Shown here: positions 33,108-42,299 of the stretch, piece by piece | Layout of the letters: the number at the start of each line of letters is the position of its first letter | Position numbering within the stretch: position 1 is the first letter of the stretch | The notes under the pieces: model-generated | Databases searched by the model: none | Told to the model about the DNA's origin: nothing | Seen by the model: only the letters and a program-made list of their open reading frames with translations | Assembly: GCA_002077065.1 (NCBI GenBank) | Contig: NAJO01000027.1 | Span: 372,001-436,000 of the forward strand | Direction: 5' to 3' | Origin: Cryoendolithus antarcticus | Lineage: Eukaryota > Ascomycota > Dothideomycetes > Cladosporiales > Cladosporiaceae | DNA: 64,000 bases | Program-made: the position numbers and the translations under genes

Positions 33108-33609
33108 GGTTGCAACAGTACTATATCGCACACACGACCACCATGGACCACACGGCAGGACGGCGGATCTACACACTGTGAATACTCAGGCGCACTTAGA
33201 CAGCTCCGACCCACCACGGCGCTCACACTCGTTGCCATCTCTCGGCGTGCGTATGTTCTGGTGGACTGTAGTACGGATGCGCCACCTGCCGGAACCTCCA
33301 AAAGTGCGGAATAGATTACGCTATGACATCACGTGACTGCATCTTCTTATTCTAGCACTCCCAATCGTCAGGTCTACCTGCAAGGCTTACCCGGATCTCT
33401 GTCCGTCAGTGTGAAGGAGAGCATCGAGACAATGGTTCTGACAATGTGCGGTCGTGACTTGCGGTATGCCGCTTGGGAACAAAGAACGACCACCGGATAT
33501 GGATCTTGGATAACAATGGCCAGCCCCGGTGCTCGTGGGTTGACCTGCGTGGTTAGGATGTTGAGGATCTCGAGACTCGCATCATGTACAGACAGTTCAA
33601 CGCGACACC
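33108..33609. other. intergenic, 0.5 kb
   Basis: Tandem spacer. Nothing beyond short frames. Confidence 0.5.
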
Positions 33610-34710
33610 ATGAGTGACTCCGATGACACTTATACAACGACCGCAAGCAGTGGCAGCGGCGGTGGAGGAAATGGTGGTGGAGGCGATGGAAACGGTGGTA
33701 TAGTTGGTGGCGATGGGAGCAGCGGTAGCAGTGGTAGTAGCGGTCCCGAAGAGACCGATCCTGAAGAGACTGACCCTGAAGGAACCGATACCGAGAGCGA
33801 GCCCGACGAATGTTACGACCGCTTCAATGCCGAGCGACTCAGGAGGGCCTTTCACTTCAATGCCGCAGCCTATGGGATGCCATTTCCTCTTTGCGTCGCA
33901 GATGGCAAGCCGTGCAGGAAAAGAGTAGATGCAGGCCACACTGCTCTCGACGGCCTTGTCAAACGTCCTTTCCAGACTTGCGATTCATGCGATGCCAAAG
34001 GTCGAAGGATGTTCACTCTCGGAACCCGTATTGCGAACGGCAGGACCTATCCGCCGGGCACCCTGACTGGCTTGCTCTGGCGCGCTGATCTGACAGGGGC
34101 ACACGACCGCGGCCATCTCTGCCGTAAATGCACACGCATGGAGATTAGGGCTTACTGGGACCGCAGAATACTTGAGAATCAACGCCCGGCCACTGCCGCT
34201 CTCACCTGTACCTGCGTAAGACGAATACAGCAAGCATCCGGAACACTATGCCTCAATCACAGGGAAGAGCTGTACATCGAGATCGAAGACGCCAGCGATG
34301 GAAATGCTGGACCAGGTGGTTGGCTATCTCACCTGTACAGACGCAACGGCCAAGCCAGACAAACGCCCAACCGCACCACCCTGGGTGCTCGGCGTACAAA
34401 TTATGTCCAGATGGACAACGCTTGCCGCTGCGGTGAAAACATCTCCCGAATATTTCAGCCCTTCAGTGCTTCCTCAAACAGCCCCACTCCAAGTGGCAAT
34501 CCGGTGGCGTTGTGCACTGCCTGCAACGGCGTCCACGTTGATGACAACGATGCCTGGGTCCGGCGGGGTGAATTCGATCGACGTGTGCGCGGCCGAAATG
34601 GAGAGCGCCGCAGCACCAGAATTGCTCGACAGAGGGCTAATGCTCCGATGCCAGCGCGCCCACCTCCAGACTTGAGACTCGGACGTGTCGTTCCGGTGAT
34701 TCAATTCTGA
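33610..34710 (+). CDS. Cys-rich orphan protein with acidic repeat N-terminus
   Basis: Single exon, 366 aa. Residues ~12-46 are a Gly/Ser low-complexity run, followed by short acidic repeats (PEETDPEETDPEGTD). The remainder is a folded-looking Cys-rich part with scattered pairs: CDSC, CRKC, CTC, CRC and CTAC, plus single Cys at LCVADGKPC and LCLNH. These suggest two or more zinc-binding knuckles, but the spacing matches no zinc finger I know. The C-terminus is Arg-rich (RNGERRSTRIARQRA), possibly nuclear or nucleic-acid binding. No family is recognised. Long intact frame and even Cys spacing argue for a real, perhaps lineage-restricted, gene. Confidence 0.65.
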   Translation: MSDSDDTYTTTASSGSGGGGNGGGGDGNGGIVGGDGSSGSSGSSGPEETDPEETDPEGTDTESEPDECYDRFNAERLRRAFHFNAAAYGMPFPLCVADGKPCRKRVDAGHTALDGLVKRPFQTCDSCDAKGRRMFTLGTRIANGRTYPPGTLTGLLWRADLTGAHDRGHLCRKCTRMEIRAYWDRRILENQRPATAALTCTCVRRIQQASGTLCLNHREELYIEIEDASDGNAGPGGWLSHLYRRNGQARQTPNRTTLGARRTNYVQMDNACRCGENISRIFQPFSASSNSPTPSGNPVALCTACNGVHVDDNDAWVRRGEFDRRVRGRNGERRSTRIARQRANAPMPARPPPDLRLGRVVPVIQF

Positions 34711-34796
34711 CTGGACGAGAAGGTGGACTGAGGTTCTGTTGCCCATGCGACACTTACGTACGACGGAGTCTCTTGGCATCACATGTAATGTCTAGC

Positions 34797-35501
34797 CTAC
34801 AGTTGATGCCCCGACTTCTCCACCGCCTTCCGATAACTTTCCGTCGCCTCACAATCCTTGATATACTTCTCAACCCTCCCAAACTTGTTTCCTTTCGTCC
34901 CTAGCTCCCTAGCCAAGATGAACACAAGCGAGAAATGCATACTAATATCTGCCGCCGTGACCTCATCCCCAAACAGGAACTTGCCGCTAGATTTCGCGAG
35001 CTCAGCTTCGAAGTACTCCAGATCCTTTACTACATTTTTGGACAGCCCGGCTTCAGTTTCCTCGACGTCCCCGGACTTTTGGTTCCAGCGAGCGTACAGA
35101 ATTGCGAGACCGTGGAGCGCAAATGTAGCCTCGGATGCGTGGACCCATTGCAGGACTGCGTAGCGTTCTGGGGTGCCGAGGGCGGGGAGTAAGCGGTGTG
35201 AGGAGTCGTAGGTGTCGCAGAGGTATCTAGACGGGGTTCAGCATTGTTCGAGGGTCGTGTCAAATGTGGTCCGGCAAGCATACTCGGCGATATTGCCACT
35301 TTCGGCTAACGTGATGTCGCCGTCAATGAGCATTGGGAACTTCCCGAGACCGCCCGCTTCTTTCTTGAATGCTGGTGGCGCTGCGCCATTCTCTCGAGGG
35401 GCGAATTTGACGTTGTAGTCAAGTCCGAGTTCTTCTAGCAGCCATGCTGAGCGGATACATCGGGATGCTTGTAAGAAGTATAGGGTGATCTTAGGCGCCA
35501 T
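34797..35501 (-). CDS. Glutathione S-transferase
   Basis: Two exons, 35284..35501 and 34797..35226, giving 215 aa. Intron 35227..35283 (57 nt) has donor GTATGC, branch GCTGAAC and acceptor TCTAG. It splits a Glu codon and restores ESGNIAEYLCDTYD. The N-terminal thioredoxin-like domain starts MAPKITLYFLQASRCIRSAW and carries FPMLIDGDITLAESGNI, whose ES pair binds the glutathione gamma-glutamyl group. The C-terminal helical domain includes FLFGDEVTAADISMHFSL (N-capping box region). This resembles the fungal Ure2p/Gtt1-type cytosolic GSTs that conjugate glutathione to electrophiles. An upstream in-frame ATG at 35582 is rejected as the start. Confidence 0.92.
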
Positions 35502-36114
35502 GATCGATTGAGGTGAAGCAAAGGAGCGAGAATGGGATGCAGCGAAGGGAATCAGGATTATTGATACAGTTCCCGAAATCAACCTATCCTACCTGTGTCT
35601 ACAGGAGATTGACGTTGCGCATAACCGAGACTCTAGACCATGACGTCTGACCAGCTTGAGCGTGTGCGGGGCATGGCCTTATGAGAGTTCCATTTGTCCC
35701 TCGGTGGCTGGTTGAGTAATGTTCTCCATTGCAGCGAAAATCGCTTCTCCACGGCAGCACTTCGCATCTTTGTCAGCCAGCTATTCTCAGGGCACAGGTA
35801 AACGCCCTGCAAAGGCCGCATGCGGTAGCTGCAGGTGCGTTGTCATAGTGAAGCCCATCGTCGTAGCTTGTGCTGTACGACGTGGTAGATGGACGGGCCG
35901 TCTCTGAACGCTTAGTTAAGTATCTCTTCGATACGCTGATCGTATTCCCGAGATAAAAGGGATAGCCTGAATGGTGGTCTGTGGTCAAGTGATGCTGGAT
36001 ATCAAAAGGAAGTGAGGTCTCTACGGTGGCTTGTCGCTGACTTCACCTCATTGCCGTTGGATCAAGGCCGAGCGCTGCATATGACAGTAACGGCGTGCCA
36101 CTTATCTCAACACA
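35502..36114. other. intergenic, 0.6 kb, divergent spacer
   Basis: Between GST and the STEEP1-like gene. No supported element. Confidence 0.5.
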
Positions 36115-36516
36115 ATGATGACGGACGATCATCAGGCCAACAAAGGCAGCGCAGAGATCACCACATACCACTGCCTCTGCTCCCAGCTCCTAGGTGGCAC
36201 CCGCCTCCCACTGGACGCCATGCCAAAGCGTCAGATCGATGGTTCTTCCATCGCAGTTCCAGGTGACTTCGGCAAGTCGCCACTCGCATCCATCAGCATC
36301 CAGGATCTGCTCGTCGATTCTGCACCGACAATCTTGAAGTTGGATGACGGCTTTGAGAAGCGCTACGCAGCCCGTTGTGGCAGGTGTGGGCTCATGGCCG
36401 GCTATTACTTGGACCGCTCGCAATTCGACAATGCGGAGACTGGCGTGAATGAAGATGTGTTGTACATCTTGCCTGGTAGTCTGGAAGCGACGGACAAGCT
36501 TAGACAAGCTACTTGA
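36115..36516 (+). CDS. STEEP1-like small protein
   Basis: Single exon, 133 aa. It begins with a short polar segment and TTYHCLCSQLLLG-like sequence (YHCLCSQLLGGTRLPLDAMPKR), then DDGFEKRYAARCGRCGLMAGYYLD. These are the two signature blocks of the STEEP1 family. A Cys pair in each half (CLC and CGRC) is expected to bind zinc. The animal member helps STING leave the ER. The fungal ones are uncharacterised; a spliceosome-linked role has been suggested for plant and fungal relatives, but nothing here shows it. Length fits fungal copies. Confidence 0.82.
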   Translation: MMTDDHQANKGSAEITTYHCLCSQLLGGTRLPLDAMPKRQIDGSSIAVPGDFGKSPLASISIQDLLVDSAPTILKLDDGFEKRYAARCGRCGLMAGYYLDRSQFDNAETGVNEDVLYILPGSLEATDKLRQAT

Positions 36517-36905
36517 ACTACCGCCATCGATGTTCAATAACGACATTGATTATATAGGCTTTGTCGTCTGCATCGCAGGCAATGGGCCACACGCATATCA
36601 GCTGTGCACTTATATGTACCGTCCGCCCCCTTGAACGCGCCTGCTCGCCTGAGAAAGTAACATGGTTTACATACACTATGATGCCTGGAGACTTGTCTTC
36701 GATTGCATGAATCTAGACCACACGTGGGCACGTCCTGACAACATGACCCGCTCTCTCAGCGCAGTCACTATCGGGCAGATGGACTGCGCCTGGAGCAGCT
36801 CACCGGTACCTCCTGCCTCTGGAACTTCGACCCTGGACCTACGCCTGGCGCCTCGGAGTCATCGACAAGAATAGTCGAGATGCAGTCCTAGACCACAGAC
36901 TGACG
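36517..36905. other. intergenic, 0.4 kb
   Basis: Tandem spacer with no supported element. Confidence 0.5.
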
Positions 36906-37322
36906 ATGCAACTCATGCACTCAAGATTCCTCGCGCCACTCCCCGAATTCCCTCTACCCATGTCGCAACAATTCAATAATCTACCCATCCATCACCCGCG
37001 CTTCACCACAACGCCAGCGCATCCCGCAGTCACGCTCCGCTCCGTAACCATCGACTTCGCCGCGCCCTTGATCTTCCTCCGCCAGCTCTCGACCCTCCAA
37101 ACAAATATCTCCGCCCCCGACCCCCTCCATCCACTCCTCTTCATCCCCACGACCCCGACCTCCCTCGTCTTGGACAGAACGCTAGACAAAGTCATCATAG
37201 ACCTCTGCACCCGCCTCGTAGACTCCGCGACCTTCCACGGAAACGTGCTGCCTTATAACGGCCTCGTGGAGATCCTGACTGGCCTGCCGCCTTTGACGTT
37301 CCGGGACTTGCAGCGATGGTAG
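36906..37322 (+). CDS. small orphan protein, frame possibly extended past an in-frame TAG
   Basis: 138-codon frame ending in TAG at 37320..37322. The same frame stays open for 32 more codons to TGA at 37419..37421. The peptide looks globular: TLRSVTIDFAAPLIFLRQL, LVLDRTLDKVIIDLCTRLV, NGLVEILTGLPPLTFRDLQRW. The extension also looks protein-like (VGRLKQLIERDG, LVGEVVISQY). It could be a nonsense-mutated gene, stop readthrough, or chance. No in-frame GT-AG intron of plausible size removes the TAG. No family is recognised. An alternative start is the internal Met at codon 19 (36960). It is convergent with ADA2. Confidence 0.45.
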   Translation: MQLMHSRFLAPLPEFPLPMSQQFNNLPIHHPRFTTTPAHPAVTLRSVTIDFAAPLIFLRQLSTLQTNISAPDPLHPLLFIPTTPTSLVLDRTLDKVIIDLCTRLVDSATFHGNVLPYNGLVEILTGLPPLTFRDLQRW

Positions 37323-37589
37323 CAGGGTGTTACTGGGACAGTGGGGAGGTTGAAGCAGCTTATTGAGCGGGATGGGGTGGTGACAGGGTTGGTGGGAGAG
37401 GTCGTCATATCGCAGTACTGATGGCAATGTGAGGTGATCACGCGATGCAACATGTGACCTTGTGGAGATGACATGGCATCACAGCCTGTCTTAGCTACCT
37501 ACCAATGAACCCCAATCCTACCAACGCCTTCGCTAATCCCAAATTGTCTCTCTCCCTCTCGCTCCTCCTCCCTCCTGAGCGCCATCGAC

Positions 37590-39113
37590 TCAAACCCTCG
37601 CCCCATTCCCTAACCACCCCTCCTCAACCATAAACTCAAACACCCTTCCCCCCTTCGTCGTATCCACCCTAGCCAACTCCCGGACCTGCTTCTTCTTGAG
37701 CTTTCCCTCGCCCTTGATAGCCTCCCGGAACACCGCGTCTTTGATAGCCATGTAGCTCTTGGGCTGCAGTCGTAACTTAACACAGAGATCCCGCTCAGCC
37801 GGGAGTAGGAGTTGCAGATCCGGCGCGCTATCCGCTTGAAGCGGTAACGGAGTAATGGTCGAGACAGGTGCGAGTGAGGCGCGGGGCGTAGGCGGTTCGG
37901 GTGGGAGGATGGCAGGAGGGGCTGAGAGACGGATTGGAAGGGAGGGCGAGGTTGTGAGGTTCGCTACTGCGGGCGCTGTTTCCGGGAGGAGGGCGGTCTG
38001 TTTCGAAGACCGGATCGTATTTGCTAGGCGATCGAATTGGCCCAAAGCGCTGGCTTGTTTCGCTAGGCGATTGGCTTTATCGGATTCGTATTTCTCTCCT
38101 TGCGCTAGGGTGGCTAGTCGCATGCGTCGCCAGTCTTGGAGTTGGGTGATGGCTTGCCGGAGATTCTGTTCTTTTTCCAGGTCTTCTGCGAAGGATTGGT
38201 AGTCGGGGTGCGACATTATGCGCGCGAAGGGCTTGGATTTGTGGAATAAGTCGCGCTGGTCTTTCGTTCGCTTTTTCTCGATGGCAAGATTCTTGCGGTA
38301 TTCGAGGAGGTTGTGGGAGAGAATCATCCGTTTGCGGTCTGTCCGAGCGGTTAAGCGGTCATTGTAGATTGACATGACGACCATTTTGAGGTCGGTCTCT
38401 GGGTCCATGGTGCCTGTCAGGGGGTTCGTGCCTTCGTCGGGGGAGAACTGCATATGTTGCACGGCTTCCTCGGCTTCGTTGAAGTACTCTGTCTCGAACT
38501 CCAAGCGACCCGGCATGAAGCCAGCGACTTCGTGACATGAGGGGACGGAGGCTGAGGAGGGTTTGGCTGGGGTTGGTGCGACGGTCTCGGCGGAGATAGC
38601 TTCTTTGCGCTCTTCTATTCGACGCTTCTTGCGCGCCTGGAATTCATCGCGCGGGATGCTGTCGCTGAGGGTGGTGTCTGTCGGGTCTGCGCGTTCCGCC
38701 AGAGGGAAGCGCGTGGAGTTGACGTAGGTCTCGATATAGTGGTCGCGTACCTCATCCTTCTCCCTGTAGCCACCGATGTGGTCGGCGACATCGGCCCAGC
38801 TGCCCAAGCCATATTGCTCTAGTCCTTCCAGCAGCAGCAGCTCCTCGTCCGCGCCCCAGCTGTCGTCGTAGATCGGGATACTATGCGGTTCCACGACTTG
38901 GAAGCGGTGCGTGCGAGGGTCGTGGTGCAGATTGCTGCGGCCAGCGCTGAAGCACGGCACGCAGAGGTCGTAGTCGGAGCATTGCTTCTCGTAGCAGCGG
39001 ATGCGCACGGTCGAGGTGATGTCGTTGCTGCAGATGTTGCAGATGTACTTGACTCCGCCGCCTGATCCTCCGCCCTCCCGCGGCGCACCTTTCGCTTTGG
39101 TGATGAGGCCCAT
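37590..39113 (-). CDS. ADA2: SAGA/ADA transcriptional adaptor Ada2
   Basis: Single exon, 507 aa. Domains in order: a ZZ zinc finger (~23-75: YICNICSND, CYEKQCSDYDLCVPCF, HHDPRTHRF); a SANT domain (~85-132: WGADEELLLLEGLEQYGLGSW, GYREKDEVRDHYIETYV); the FMPGRLEFETEYFNEAEEAV segment specific to Ada2; and a C-terminal SWIRM domain (~415-507: LLPAERDLCVKLRLQPKSYM, ARVDTTKGGRVFEFMVEEGWL). Ada2 binds Gcn5 and boosts its histone acetylation in the SAGA and ADA complexes. The ATG is the first in frame after a divergent 469-bp spacer shared with SCH9. The spliced form equals the genomic frame. Confidence 0.95.
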   Translation of the reverse strand: MGLITKAKGAPREGGGSGGGVKYICNICSNDITSTVRIRCYEKQCSDYDLCVPCFSAGRSNLHHDPRTHRFQVVEPHSIPIYDDSWGADEELLLLEGLEQYGLGSWADVADHIGGYREKDEVRDHYIETYVNSTRFPLAERADPTDTTLSDSIPRDEFQARKKRRIEERKEAISAETVAPTPAKPSSASVPSCHEVAGFMPGRLEFETEYFNEAEEAVQHMQFSPDEGTNPLTGTMDPETDLKMVVMSIYNDRLTARTDRKRMILSHNLLEYRKNLAIEKKRTKDQRDLFHKSKPFARIMSHPDYQSFAEDLEKEQNLRQAITQLQDWRRMRLATLAQGEKYESDKANRLAKQASALGQFDRLANTIRSSKQTALLPETAPAVANLTTSPSLPIRLSAPPAILPPEPPTPRASLAPVSTITPLPLQADSAPDLQLLLPAERDLCVKLRLQPKSYMAIKDAVFREAIKGEGKLKKKQVRELARVDTTKGGRVFEFMVEEGWLGNGARV

Positions 39114-39582
39114 GCTGGTAGCCTCCTAGGCTGGTCTAGGCATGCTGATGATGCGCATAGTAGATGTTGTCCTGCGCTTGGTGAAATGTCGCGACGTCGT
39201 GAGGTTCGAGGTACGAGGTACCCCGCGCCACACCGCCGCGACGGGCCGGTGACAGTGCGCCACCACTCCACCCCTCGTGTCACCACGGCACCACGTCGAA
39301 GGATTGCGCAACACGGCCTGGATACTCCCTGCGATATTCTCCTTCAGACACTCTCCTACTTTGCTGGATGAGAGACGTTTCCGTTGTCGCTCTGCTGCAT
39401 ATTCTCATCGATACCCCGCTACATCATTCCAGCACCGCTTACGAAGCCTCAGTCACTGGCATTGGGCTGTGAGAGGGATCCTCCTCGCAGTGAAGACACC
39501 CCGTGGAGTCGACTTGCTTGCCACATCGTAGAAGCGATTTCCACCGCACACATTTGATACCCACACACACATATACGCCACC
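39114..39582. promoter_or_regulatory. divergent promoter of ADA2 and SCH9
   Basis: 469 bp between the two start codons, so both promoters must lie here or overlap neighbouring leaders. GC-rich near 39190-39300. No factor site is claimed. Confidence 0.4.
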
Positions 39583-41644
39583 ATGTCGTGGAAATTGACC
39601 AAGAAGCTGAAGGAGACGCACCTGGCCCCTCTAGCCAACACCTTCTCCCGATCCTCCTCCCAATCCGCCCTCAGTCCTGATGCCTCAACAAAGGCACCGT
39701 CGGCGGCCACTATACCAGGCACCTCAACGCCAACCTCACAAACAGCACCCGCCCCGTACAATGGCAGCGCGGCAGACCCACAAGGCATCGCTGCATCAGA
39801 GGCGCTGGTTTCGCCTCCCGCAGCACCGGTGCGACCGGGTATCTTGATTTTGACTCTGCACGAAGGCCGAGGATTCAGTCTGCCGCCAGGTGCGGAGCAA
39901 GCATTCCAGAAGCCGGGACATTCATCAAGTATGTCCGCCAGCTTTGCAGGAGGGTCGTACATGGGCAACAGCGCACGGCCGGGATCGAGCAACATGCCTC
40001 AGAACAGCTATCGGCCACAATCGGCTGCAGGCGGCATCAATGCTGTACCCTCAACACACGGGCGCTATCACAGCAAGTACCTGCCATATGCATTGCTCGA
40101 CTTCGACAAGCAGCAGGTATTCGTCAATGCAGTAGGAGGCACACCCGAGAACCCGGTCTGGGGCGGCGAGAGCACACAGTACAAGTTCGATGTCAGCCGA
40201 ACGACTGAGCTCAACCTCTCAATCTACATGCGCAACCCCTCAGCACCGCCAAACGCCGGTAGACAACACGACATCTTCATTGGCACTTGCCGAGTCACTC
40301 CCTCTTTCAGCGAAGACGCGCAATCCGGAGCTCCGCAATCACCACAATCTTCCGACGGCAAGAGCAAGAAGGACATCAAGAACGGCGCGACTGCACCTGC
40401 AAGCAACGGATCCGTCTCGGGCATCCAATGGCACGACATCCAATACGGCACAGGCAATATCCGCATGGGCGTGAAGTACGTCGAGAACCGGCAATCCAGC
40501 CTCAAGATCGAGAACTTCGAGCTCCTCAAAGTCGTCGGCAAGGGCTCCTTCGGCAAAGTCATGCAGGTCATGAAGAAGGACACTCAACGGATCTACGCCC
40601 TCAAAACCATCCGCAAGCAACACATCATCTCGCGCTCCGAGGTAGCACATACCCTCGCCGAGCGCTCCGTCCTGGCACAGATCAACAACCCCTTCATCGT
40701 GCCGCTGAAATTCTCCTTCCAGTCGCCGGAGAAGCTGTACCTCGTGCTAGCATTCGTCAACGGTGGCGAACTGTTCCATCACCTGCAGAAAGAACAGCGC
40801 TTCGACATAAACCGCAGTCGCTTCTACGCCGCCGAACTCCTCTGCGCGCTCGAATGCTTGCACGGCTTCGGCGTCATCTACCGCGATCTCAAACCCGAGA
40901 ACATCCTCGTCGACTACGTGGGCCATATCGCACTTTGTGATTTCGGACTCTGCAAGCTGGACATGAAGGACGAAGACAAGACGAACACTTTTTGCGGTAC
41001 GCCAGAGTACCTTGCGCCGGAGCTACTGCACGGGCAGGGGTACACTAAGGCTGTGGATTGGTGGACGTTGGGTGTGCTGTTGTATGAGATGTTGACGGGG
41101 CTGCCGCCTTTCTATGATGAGAATACTAACGAGATGTACCGGAAGATTCTGGCGGAGCCGCTGCATTTCCCTGGCCCGGAGATTGTGCCGCCTGCTGCTA
41201 GGGATTTGCTTACACGGCTGCTGGATCGGGATGCGACGAGGCGGTTGGGGTCGAATGGTGCGGCTGAGATCAAGGTATGTTGCGCATCGCTGATGGCTGC
41301 AAATTCCAACACCCCCAAACTCCACTTCAGCTCTCACTTGAAATCGTATGCTAACGCAACACTGGTAGGCCCACCCCTTCTTCCACTCCATCGACTGGCG
41401 CAAACTCTTGGATCGCAAATACGAGCCCTCCTTCAAGCCTTCCGTGCTAGATGAACGCGACACGGCGAATTTCGACAAGGAGTTCACGAGCGAGGCGCCT
41501 ACGGATTCGTATGTCGATGGGCCGGTGTTGAGCCAGACTATGCAGCAGCAATTCGCCGGGTGGAGTTATAACCGGCCGGTTGAAGGCTTGGGGGACGCGG
41601 GAGGGAGTATTGTGAGGGGGAATGGGTTTGAGGGGGGCCGGTAG
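39583..41644 (+). CDS. SCH9: AGC protein kinase Sch9 with C2 domain
   Basis: Two exons, 39583..41274 and 41369..41644, joined in phase 0 by a 94-nt intron (GTATGT...GGTAG); 655 aa. A Ser/Pro/Ala-rich N-terminus leads to a C2-like domain (~85-300: GILILTLHEGRGF, YLPYALLDFDKQQVFV, IFIGTCRVTP). The kinase domain has the Gly loop GKGSFGKV (~321-328), YALKTIRK, YRDLKPEN (~434) and DFGLCK, with activation loop TNTFCGTPEYLAPE. The AGC tail in exon 2 ends with the hydrophobic motif FAGWSY (~626-631). Sch9 is the fungal S6K/Akt-like kinase downstream of TORC1 that controls growth, stress and ageing. C2 plus AGC plus FxGWSY is diagnostic. Confidence 0.95.
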
Positions 41645-42299
41645 GGGACAGGGCCGAGGGAGGAAACGATGGGGAAGTCGTGAAGGGTGGGAGTAGGCTC
41701 GAGACGAGAAAGCTGCATGAGGCTGCCGTGACCATTGGGTGGACCGGCTCTGAGGGAAGTAGACGCTTTCACATGATGAAGATGAACCCGATGAAGCTCA
41801 CAACAGTATCAAGCTCACTGTCACGTGTCCGCTGATCTCAGTCTCAGCATCACTCGTACGCTTGGTAAACGACGACTACACTGACCAATTACTTCGGATG
41901 GACGATTGTATGAGCTCCAGGCACCCTGGTCACCACGGTCTACTACCATTTTTCGCCTGTGGCGTTATACACGTAGCCATGGCAATATGATGGCAGTGGT
42001 ACCTCCACAGGGAGAGCACACACGAAGGCCCCTGGCTGCTGGAGTCGTGATGCTTCATGCCCCTGACTCTCGACTGACTCCACTCGACTGTGCTAGCACA
42101 TGCCACGCCCGTGGTGATATGAAAGTGGAGCACTGATCAAGGAGAACATGTGTGCGTCGCTCTTGCCTTCGTTGGCTTTCCGCTTTCGGTCGATCAAAAC
42201 AAATCCCCACTTGCACTGTCGTTTGTTTACTTCCTACTAAATCTCGCTGCACGTTCTGGTTCGTGGCACGTTTGTTGACAAACATAGACGCGCGCTGCC
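41645..42299. other. intergenic, 0.65 kb
   Basis: SCH9 3' flank and promoter of the first array gene. No gene seen. Confidence 0.5.

Noticed and set aside
35227..35283. apparent frameshift in the glutathione S-transferase
   Set aside because: At first no donor seemed to fit the phase. GTATGC at 35283, with branch GCTGAAC and acceptor TCTAG, restores ESGNIAEYLCDTY exactly, so it is a normal intron.
26700..35501. possible metabolic gene cluster (GMC oxidoreductase, epimerase, dehydrogenase, cyclotransferase, GST)
   Set aside because: No backbone synthase, transporter or cluster regulator. The genes are on mixed strands with an orphan between them, so chance grouping is simpler.
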